Source of the DNA: an uncultured Roseburia sp.
GTDB lineage: Bacteria > Bacillota > Clostridia > Lachnospirales > Lachnospiraceae
Assembly (NCBI GenBank): GCA_946055175.1
Contig: CAMGET010000074.1
Coordinates: forward strand, 1 to 6,537
Length of the DNA: 6,537 nucleotides
Reading direction: 5' to 3'
The first letter of the stretch is position 1. Each line of letters opens with the position of its first letter. Positions 1-5,594 of this stretch are shown piece after piece. The notes beneath the pieces were generated by a model. The model worked only from the letters and a program-made list of their open reading frames with translations. It did not search any database and was not told the DNA's origin. The position numbers and the translations under genes were made by a program.

Positions 1-167
1 ATAGCATCATTATGGCATGGCTTCCGGGAACAGAAGGCGAAGGAATTGCGGATGTATTGTTTGGAAAGTACGATTTTTCCGGTAAATTAACCTATACCTG
101 GAGAGAAAATCCGGCAGATACGAATTCGAAAGTTTTATTTGAAAAAGGATATGGTTTGAGCAAATAA
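1..167 (+). CDS. GH3 glycoside hydrolase, C-terminal fragment (partial, 5' end outside window)
   Basis: The window opens inside this gene; the first complete codon is at base 3 and the TAA stop is 165-167, leaving 54 residues. The fragment carries the end of the GH3_C alpha/beta sandwich domain: AWLPGTEGEGIADVLFG, then YDFSGKLTYTW, then the terminal KVLFEKGYGL. This run is characteristic of the exo-1,3/1,4-beta-glucanase and beta-glucosidase branch of family 3 (ExoP and the barley exohydrolase type), where the protein ends soon after GH3_C with no FnIII domain, as here. Family knowledge says such enzymes release glucose from the non-reducing end of beta-glucans or cello-oligosaccharides. The catalytic residues, any signal peptide and the exact specificity lie outside the window. 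No terminator is visible in the 83 bases before the next gene, so read-through into the two-component genes is possible. The family call is secure; the substrate is not. Confidence 0.85.
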   Translation, partial: SIIMAWLPGTEGEGIADVLFGKYDFSGKLTYTWRENPADTNSKVLFEKGYGLSK

Positions 168-194
168 TTTGTCATAGCAATCTTTTTGGAACAA

Positions 195-203
195 TGTTAG
201 AAT
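195..203 (+). promoter_or_regulatory. Candidate extended -10 promoter for the two-component operon
   Basis: TGTTAGAAT reads as an extended -10: TG at 195-196, one base, then TAGAAT at 198-203, which matches TATAAT at five of six positions. No good -35 sits 17 bases upstream. A TTGTCA at 169-174 is 23 bases away, too far for normal spacing. Extended -10 promoters can work without a -35. Transcription would begin near base 210, giving a leader of about 40 bases before the regulator gene. This rests on motif reading only. Confidence 0.35.
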
Positions 204-250
204 AAGAGAAAGAAACTCGTATACGTACAAGCGCTTAGGGAGAAAATGCG

Positions 251-961
251 ATGATTAAGATTGCCGTTGCCGAAGATGATTTACAATATGCAAACCAGTT
301 AAAGCAGTATATGGCACAATTTGAAAAGGATTTTGGACAAAAGCTAGACGTCACCTACTACGTAGATGGCGCAGATTTGGTAAAGGATTATCAAAACCAG
401 TATGAGGTACTCCTATTAGACATTGAAATGCCAAAGATGGATGGTATGACGACTGCAAGACACATCCGTGAAGTGGATGCAGAGGTTATGATTTTATTCA
501 TTACCAATATGGCACAGTATGCCATTCATGGCTATGAAGTAGATGCCATGGACTACATCCTAAAGCCCATACAGTATTTTCCGTTCTCAAAGCGCTTAGA
601 GAGAGCGCTAGGACGTTTAAAAAAACAGGAAAAACGATATCTTATAATTCCGGTGAAGGGTGGAACAAAGAAAATAGAGATTCATGATATTTTCTATGTA
701 GAGAGTCAAAGACACAACATTACCGTACATACCAAAACGGAAGCCTTTACCTTTCCTGCAACCATGAGGGAAATGGAGGAAAAGTTATTAGAGTATCATT
801 TTTTCCGTTGCAATAAGGGCTATTTGGTGTCACTGAATCATGTAGACAGCATTGTGGATGGATGCGCGGTGGTAAATGGCGCGCATTTGCTAATCAGTCG
901 TGGACGAAAAAATGAGTTTATGGAAGCGTTAGCAGAGTTTATGGGGGAAGTATCGCTGTGA
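251..961 (+). CDS. LytTR-family two-component response regulator
   Basis: A 236-residue cytoplasmic DNA-binding response regulator of the AgrA/ComE/VirR class. The receiver domain spans about residues 2-120. It shows the acidic pair E8-D9-D10, the phospho-acceptor D57 (in LLLDIEMPKMDG), switch T85 (FITN) and K105 (YILKP). A LytTR domain covers about 128-233, with the usual IFYVES and FFRCNKGYLVSLNHV segments. LytTR proteins bind pairs of about 9-base direct repeats two helical turns apart and usually activate transcription; such a site lies at 2365-2394, ahead of the membrane GH3 gene. Its partner is the kinase encoded immediately downstream with overlapping ends. The start is chosen because AGGGAGA at 237-243 is well placed for ATG 251. 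Another ATG at 246 runs into a stop after two codons. All receiver residues are present, so it should be functional. The target genes are inferred. Confidence 0.95.
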   Translation: MIKIAVAEDDLQYANQLKQYMAQFEKDFGQKLDVTYYVDGADLVKDYQNQYEVLLLDIEMPKMDGMTTARHIREVDAEVMILFITNMAQYAIHGYEVDAMDYILKPIQYFPFSKRLERALGRLKKQEKRYLIIPVKGGTKKIEIHDIFYVESQRHNITVHTKTEAFTFPATMREMEEKLLEYHFFRCNKGYLVSLNHVDSIVDGCAVVNGAHLLISRGRKNEFMEALAEFMGEVSL

Positions 962-2316
962 TGGATGGATTTACACAAGTGAATGTGCTGGATATACCAA
1001 GGATTTATACTGCATTGGCGGAGTGGGCAGCGTGTATTTGCTTTTCTATGTTTTTGAAGCCAAGACTGAAAAAAGCAGGATATGCCATCGCTGCTGGGCT
1101 GGGGCTGGTACTACAATCCGTATTTCTTGTGGTTTCAGGAGACGTACGGATCTGGCTATGGCTTCCATGCATGATAGGAGCAATGGCACTTATGCTAGTG
1201 TTGTTACTTTTGTTAAATGATATTGATTTTACAGCTGCGGTCTACACCTGTGTGAGGGCATTCCTGCTTGCTGAGTTTATGGCATCGATTGAGTGGCAGC
1301 TACATTGTTTCTGGTGGCCTAAGAATGATATGAGATGGTGGCAGCAATGGGGACTGTTGCTTGTTGTATATTCTGTAATATTTATCGTGTTTGGAATTGT
1401 GGAACGAAAATATGCTGCGAAGGACAGAAGACTTACTGTTACAAATAAGGAATGCCTTCGAATCGTGCTTATGGGAGCAGCAATCTTTGCAGTAAGTAAC
1501 CTTAGCTTTTATTATGAAAAGACACCATTTAGCGGACAGTATGCCAGTGAGATTATGAATATTCGAACCCTCGTGGATGCATTAGGCGTGGTACTTATTT
1601 TTACCTATCATATTCAACGAAGCGAGAATGAAGCAAGAAGAGAACTAGGTACCATGCAGGCGATGTTTGAAAACCAATATGCGCAGTATAAAATGAACAG
1701 GGACTCTATCGAGATGGTAAACCGGAAATACCATGACCTAAAGCATTTAATCGAGGTACTGCGCGTGGAACCGGATGCCGCACTGCGAGAGGAATGGCTA
1801 GACCGGCTAGAAAGCGACATCAGATCCTATGAATTACAAAATAAAACAGGAAATTCAGTTTTAGATACCCTGCTTACTGCTAAGATGGTAACCTGTCAAA
1901 AGCATGGCATCACCATGACGGTTGTGGCAGATGGAAAATGTCTCTCTTTTATGGACAAGATGGACATTTGTACCATCTTTGGAAATGCGCTCGATAATGC
2001 AATCGAACATGAAAGAACCATTCCAGAGAAGGAAAAGCGAATGGTGCATGTAAAGCTTCATACCCAAAAACAGTTTGTTCTTTTTGAAATGGAAAATTAT
2101 TGCCCTAACCCACCCAAATTTCGTGGAGGCTTTCCGGTAACTACAAAAGAGGATAGCGAAAATCATGGGTATGGATTAAAAAGCATTCAGTATACCGTTA
2201 AGAAATATGGAGGAAGAGTAATGGTGAAAGTAGAGAAGGAATGGTTCTTGTTAAAAGTGCTGATTCCGTTGCCAACAGAAGAAGAGTTAGGCGAAATAAC
2301 CAATAATGGGAATTAG
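958..2316 (+). CDS. Membrane sensor histidine kinase, AgrC-like (HATPase_c_5 type)
   Basis: A 452-residue sensor kinase, the likely phosphodonor of the LytTR regulator encoded before it. Seven hydrophobic segments are visible at about residues 15-33, 42-60, 66-86, 91-112, 132-148, 166-184 and 203-217. Basic loops (KPRLKK at 34-39; ERKYAAKDRR at 149-158) place the N-terminus outside and the kinase inside. A linker helix (218-255) leads to the phospho-accepting H259 in KYHDLKH. The GHKL ATPase follows, with N-box NALDNAIE (343-350) and G-box GYGL (404-407). The N-terminal half lacks any named sensor domain, as is usual for AgrC-type kinases. The start is GTG at 958, overlapping the regulator stop by four bases; ATG at 961 is an equally coupled alternative and removes one residue. 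The GGGGGAAG at 943-950, inside the regulator gene, serves either start. The signal is unknown: AgrC relatives sense peptides, but no peptide or processing gene is visible here. Confidence 0.93.
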   Translation: MMDGFTQVNVLDIPRIYTALAEWAACICFSMFLKPRLKKAGYAIAAGLGLVLQSVFLVVSGDVRIWLWLPCMIGAMALMLVLLLLLNDIDFTAAVYTCVRAFLLAEFMASIEWQLHCFWWPKNDMRWWQQWGLLLVVYSVIFIVFGIVERKYAAKDRRLTVTNKECLRIVLMGAAIFAVSNLSFYYEKTPFSGQYASEIMNIRTLVDALGVVLIFTYHIQRSENEARRELGTMQAMFENQYAQYKMNRDSIEMVNRKYHDLKHLIEVLRVEPDAALREEWLDRLESDIRSYELQNKTGNSVLDTLLTAKMVTCQKHGITMTVVADGKCLSFMDKMDICTIFGNALDNAIEHERTIPEKEKRMVHVKLHTQKQFVLFEMENYCPNPPKFRGGFPVTTKEDSENHGYGLKSIQYTVKKYGGRVMVKVEKEWFLLKVLIPLPTEEELGEITNNGN

Positions 2317-2364
2317 AAATTGTGCACTTTTTTCGTCATATAGAACAAAATGGAGGTAATATTT

Positions 2365-2394
2365 ACCGTTTGTGCTGTGAATTGTGCAGTTGGT
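2365..2394 (+). promoter_or_regulatory. Candidate LytTR (AgrA-type) direct-repeat binding site
   Basis: Two half-sites, ACCGTTTGT (2365-2373) and GCAGTTGGT (2386-2394), are direct repeats separated by exactly 12 bases. The published AgrA consensus is [TA][AC][CA]GTTN[AG][TG], repeated with a 12-13 base spacer. The first half matches at all nine positions and the second at eight (G instead of T/A at position 1). The 21-base period puts both on the same DNA face. The site ends 10 bases before the candidate -35 at 2405, where an activator would sit. The regulator encoded at 251-961 is the obvious candidate to bind it. I saw no comparable pair in the other two intergenic gaps. Confidence 0.65.
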
Positions 2395-2395
2395 G

Positions 2396-2423
2396 CAAGG
2401 GTGGTTTTCACCCTTGTTTTTTT
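2396..2423 (+). terminator. Rho-independent terminator of the two-component operon
   Basis: CAAGGGTG (2396-2403) and CACCCTTG (2409-2416) form a perfect 8-bp stem around a 5-base loop (GTTTT), followed at once by seven T residues (2417-2423). This is a textbook intrinsic terminator, 80 bases past the kinase stop. It should separate the regulatory genes from the membrane GH3 gene, which therefore needs its own promoter. Confidence 0.92.
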
Positions 2424-2433
2424 ATGCTAACAT
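2405..2433 (+). promoter_or_regulatory. Candidate promoter of the membrane GH3 gene, overlapping the terminator
   Basis: TTTTCA (2405-2410) and TAACAT (2428-2433) are 17 bases apart, each matching four of six consensus bases. A TG at 2425-2426 gives the second an extended -10 form. Both boxes are weak, as expected for an activator-dependent promoter, and the LytTR repeats lie just upstream. The -35 box falls in the loop and 3' arm of the terminator hairpin. Transcription would start near 2440, leaving a leader of about 55 bases. No better promoter is visible between the terminator and the gene. Confidence 0.45.
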
Positions 2434-2456
2434 GATTTTCGAAGAGGGAACCAACC

Positions 2457-2475
2457 CTTATCACTTGTGAATAAG
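2457..2475. repeat. Imperfect 19-base palindrome in the GH3 leader
   Basis: CTTATCACTTGTGAATAAG has a TCAC-TT-GTGA core and outer arms CTTA/TAAG, with one extra A (2471) on the right side. It lies between the candidate promoter and the AGGAGG ribosome binding site. It could be a repressor operator or a small RNA hairpin; neither can be decided from sequence alone. Confidence 0.35.
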
Positions 2476-2495
2476 TATAAAAGGAGGAAACACAA

Positions 2496-5456
2496 ATGTT
2501 AAGTTTGAACATGGACGATTTACAGCGTTATATTCAAATGCTGAGTGGTCATTTAACAGCACTTGGTATTGCATTAGCTGCTGCATTAATTGTCACAATT
2601 GTAGTTGGTTTTATGAAAAAGTTAGGCAAGCCGGTGAAAAAGCTGGTGCGCGCAAATGCATGGATTGCATTTATTTTAGTAGTAGTCATCGTTGTTAATT
2701 TAATGTTAACAGGTCCGATGAACACAATTATTAATCTGGCTACCGGTAACGGCAGTATTTCAGATGAATCCATTGAAGAAGCTTATGCTTACAACAATGA
2801 GATTGCCGGTGAAGGTATGACACTGTTAGAAAACAATGGAACCTTACCATTGGCAAATGGAGCAAAGGTAAACTTATTCGGATGGTCTTCCACCAATCCG
2901 GTTTACGGTGGTGTAGGTTCCGGTGCGTTAAATACACAGTACGCTACCACTTCTTTATTAGATGCATTTAAGCAATCAGGTTTTGAAGTAAACCAGGAAC
3001 TAGTTGACTTTTATACAAACTACTGTGCTGCACGCCCAGCTGTCGGTATGTGGGCTCAGGACTGGACACTTCCGGAACCAAACGTAAGTGATTATTCAGA
3101 GGAATTACTTGCAAATGCAAAAGCTTTCTCTGATACAGCCATTGTCACCATTTCTCGTCCGGGTGGAGAAAACGCAGATCTCCCATGGGATATGGTAGCA
3201 GTTGCAGAAGGAAAATGGATTGAAAAAGACGCTTTCACAGCAAACTCTTATTTCAAGGGTGTATATGATGACAACATGAACAAAGGCAACGACTGGGATG
3301 CCGGTGATCACTATTTAGAGTTAAGCAACCGTGAAGAAGAAATGTTAGACATGGTTTGCAAAAACTTTGACAAGGTTGTTGTCATTGTAAATACAAACAA
3401 CGCAATGGAATTAGGTTTCTTAGATAAATATGATGTAGATGCGGCATTATATGCTCCATGTCCGGGACAGAATGGTTTTTCAGCAGTTGGTGAAATCTTA
3501 AATGGTAGCATCAATCCTTCCGGTAGAACCGTTGATACCTGGGTATATGACTTAAAGAACACACCAACCTTTAACAACTTTGGTCAGTTCCATTACAACA
3601 ATGCAGATGAGTTCGCTTATGTTTCTACAAGCTGGTTTACCGGTGAAGAAACAACAGCTATTCCAATGTTCGTTAAATATGTAGAAGGCATTTATGTTGG
3701 ATACAAATTCTACGAAACAGCTGCAGCAGAAGGACTTATTAACTATGACGAATGTGTTGCTTACCCATTCGGATATGGATTAAGTTATACAAGTTTTACA
3801 CAGGAAATGAGCAATTTCACAGAAAATGATGGTGTTATTAGCTTTGATGTTACGGTTACCAATACAGGAGATGTGGCTGGTAAGGATGTTGTAGAAGTAT
3901 ACTTTAATCCACCATATTACAATGGCGGTATTGAAAAAGCATCTGCAAATCTTGTAACCTTTGCAAAAACAGCTGTAATTGAGCCAGGTGCATCAGAAGT
4001 AGTATCTATTTCTTTCAAAGCAGAAGATATGGCTTCTTATGATGAATATGGAAACAAAGCATACGTATTAGAGCATGGTGACTATGTGATTTCTGTAAAT
4101 GCAGATTCACACACTGTATTGGATTCTGAAACCTATACCGTAGTATCTGATGTGGTATATCGTGACGGACGTTCTACAGATCTTGTAGCAGCAACCAATC
4201 AGTTTGAGGATGCTAAGGGTGATGTAACATACCTTTCTCGTGCAGATCAGTTTGCAAATTACGCAGAAGCTACAGCAGCTCCTACAGACTATGCAATGTC
4301 TGCAGAAGTGAAGGCTGCATTTATTAACAACGCAACCTATAACCCAAGTGAGCATAACAATGCAGATGATGTGATGCCTACTCAGGGTGAAAAGGGTGAT
4401 TTACAGTTAGTAGATCTTCGCGGTTTAGACTATGATGATCCGAAGTGGGAAGAACTTTTAAACCAGTTAACTGTAGATGAAATGGAAACATTAATCGCAT
4501 TAGGCGGTTATCAGACAGCTCCAATCGAGTCTATTGGTAAAGTAAATACCTATGACTGTGATGGTCCTGCATCTATTAACAATAACTTTACAGGACAGGG
4601 TTCTATCGGTTTCTGTGGTGCCGTTATGTTAGGTTCTACCTGGAATACAGACTGTACTTATAAATTCGGTACTTCCATTGGACGTATGGCAGACGAATTA
4701 GAGACCTCTGGCTGGTATGCACCAGCTATGAACAATCATAGAACTGCATTCTCCGGTCGTAACTTCGAGTATTACTCAGAAGACGGTGTATTGGCAGGTT
4801 ATATGTCAGCAGCAGCAATTCAGGGTGCAGAAGAATACGGTGTTTATGCTTACATCAAACACTTTGCATTAAACGATCAGGAAACAGGACGTAACACAAT
4901 GCTTTGCACCTGGTCAAATGAACAGGCAATTCGTGAAATCTATTTGAAACCATTCGAAATCGCTGTAAAGGTTGGTGGAGCAGATGCAGTAATGTCATCC
5001 TTCAACTACATCGGTACTACATGGGCAGGTGGAAATAACGCATTATTAAACAAAGTACTTCGTGAGGAATGGGGCTTTGTAGGTATGGTATTAACCGATT
5101 ACTTCGGTGTATATGGTTACATGAATGCTGACCAGGCAATCCGTAATGGTAATGACTTCTGTCTTGTAAACTACGAAACAGGTGCAAACCGTTTAGTAGA
5201 TAAAGAAAGTGCAACATCTGTCATTGCAATGCGTCAGGCAGCTAAGAACATTTTATATACCGTTGTAAATAGCCGTGCTTATGCTGAAGAAAACTTACAT
5301 CCGGGTATGCCGGCATGGCAGATTATGATGATTCTTGCAGACATCATTATCGTAGCTTTGTTAGCATTATGGGAAGTAAAGCTTATCAAAAAAGTAAAAA
5401 AAGCAAAAGCGGAAGTAGTTGTTTCTGAAACGGAAACAGAAAGCGAAAGCAAATAA
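2496..5456 (+). CDS. Membrane-anchored GH3 glycoside hydrolase with permuted domain order
   Basis: A 986-residue family 3 enzyme, probably a beta-glucosidase or beta-xylosidase acting outside the cell. The halves are swapped relative to usual GH3 proteins. GH3_C comes first, from about residue 95 (EGMTLLENNGTLPL) to YPFGYGLSYTSF at 423-434. An FnIII-like domain follows at about 445-550, then a linker with no recognised domain, then the TIM barrel at about 650-925. The barrel contains D689 (DGP), GRNFEYYSED (754-763), KHF (788-790) and the predicted nucleophile D868 in GFVGMVLTDY. E225 in ISRPGGENADLP is the best acid/base candidate. Helices at about 20-39 and 55-72, with a basic loop between (KKLGKPVKKLVR), and a third at about 941-959 before a lysine-rich tail, place the catalytic body outside, tethered at both ends. 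AGGAGG at 2482-2487 lies 8 bases before ATG 2496. Swapped order is known in Butyrivibrio and Ruminococcus beta-glucosidases. Substrate remains unassigned. Arginine codons are mostly CGT, unlike the kinase gene, suggesting high expression. Confidence 0.93.
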   Translation: MLSLNMDDLQRYIQMLSGHLTALGIALAAALIVTIVVGFMKKLGKPVKKLVRANAWIAFILVVVIVVNLMLTGPMNTIINLATGNGSISDESIEEAYAYNNEIAGEGMTLLENNGTLPLANGAKVNLFGWSSTNPVYGGVGSGALNTQYATTSLLDAFKQSGFEVNQELVDFYTNYCAARPAVGMWAQDWTLPEPNVSDYSEELLANAKAFSDTAIVTISRPGGENADLPWDMVAVAEGKWIEKDAFTANSYFKGVYDDNMNKGNDWDAGDHYLELSNREEEMLDMVCKNFDKVVVIVNTNNAMELGFLDKYDVDAALYAPCPGQNGFSAVGEILNGSINPSGRTVDTWVYDLKNTPTFNNFGQFHYNNADEFAYVSTSWFTGEETTAIPMFVKYVEGIYVGYKFYETAAAEGLINYDECVAYPFGYGLSYTSFTQEMSNFTENDGVISFDVTVTNTGDVAGKDVVEVYFNPPYYNGGIEKASANLVTFAKTAVIEPGASEVVSISFKAEDMASYDEYGNKAYVLEHGDYVISVNADSHTVLDSETYTVVSDVVYRDGRSTDLVAATNQFEDAKGDVTYLSRADQFANYAEATAAPTDYAMSAEVKAAFINNATYNPSEHNNADDVMPTQGEKGDLQLVDLRGLDYDDPKWEELLNQLTVDEMETLIALGGYQTAPIESIGKVNTYDCDGPASINNNFTGQGSIGFCGAVMLGSTWNTDCTYKFGTSIGRMADELETSGWYAPAMNNHRTAFSGRNFEYYSEDGVLAGYMSAAAIQGAEEYGVYAYIKHFALNDQETGRNTMLCTWSNEQAIREIYLKPFEIAVKVGGADAVMSSFNYIGTTWAGGNNALLNKVLREEWGFVGMVLTDYFGVYGYMNADQAIRNGNDFCLVNYETGANRLVDKESATSVIAMRQAAKNILYTVVNSRAYAEENLHPGMPAWQIMMILADIIIVALLALWEVKLIKKVKKAKAEVVVSETETESESK

Positions 5457-5469
5457 ACAGATAATCGAG

Positions 5470-5514
5470 CGTAAGAAATTCTCCCCCTTCTAATGAGGGG
5501 GGAGAGTACTTACG
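5470..5514 (+). other. Strong intercistronic hairpin without a U-tract
   Basis: An inner 10-bp stem pairs CTCCCCCTTC (5481-5490) with GAGGGGGGAG (5495-5504), with one G-U pair and a TAAT loop. It is extended across a small internal loop by CGTAAG (5470-5475) pairing with CTTACG (5509-5514). The following bases (TGATTCTGC) contain no immediate T run, and the reverse strand has none either. It is therefore a poor intrinsic terminator. It more likely shields the 3' end of the upstream message, marks a processing point or dampens read-through into the next GH3 gene. Confidence 0.7.
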
Positions 5515-5594
5515 TGATTCTGCTTTTATGCGAGGTTTGCGGTGTGCAGATTTGGCACAAGAACAGAAAAGAAAATGAAAAAAGGAGACAGGAT

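Noticed and set aside
168..250. LytTR direct repeats for autoregulation upstream of the response regulator.
   Set aside because: Only one partial half-site around GTT at 196-198 (7/9) was found, with no partner 21-22 bases away.
246..254. Two-codon mini-ORF (ATG CGA TGA) overlapping the regulator start.
   Set aside because: Its ATG is only 2 bases from the AGGGAGA sequence, too close for initiation; ATG 251 has proper spacing and gives the full receiver domain.
2397..2459. Alternative pairing of AAGGGTGGTT (2397-2406) with AACCAACCCTT (2449-2459) as an antiterminator.
   Set aside because: The pairing partner lies downstream of the terminator and would be made only after the termination decision; the long loop and bulge also weaken it.
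2476..2481. TATAAA as a -10 box for the membrane GH3.
   Set aside because: It abuts the AGGAGG ribosome binding site, so the transcript would start within or after it, and no -35 lies 17 bases upstream.
2317..2495. An agrD-like signal peptide gene, tRNA or riboswitch in the largest gap.
   Set aside because: No ATG-started small frame with a good ribosome binding site, no cloverleaf and no recognisable riboswitch core; the gap is accounted for by regulatory DNA and the terminator.
2496..5456. Fusion of two broken GH3 genes instead of one permuted gene.
   Set aside because: There is one uninterrupted frame, one complete set of GH3 motifs across both halves with no duplicated domain, and a consistent membrane topology at both ends.
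5515..5594. LytTR site or separate promoter ahead of the soluble GH3.
   Set aside because: AGGTTTGCG near 5533 fits the half-site poorly and has no repeat at the right distance; TTGCGG at 5537 lacks a -10. The TGTGC/GCACA inverted repeat at 5543-5559 is short and left unassigned.
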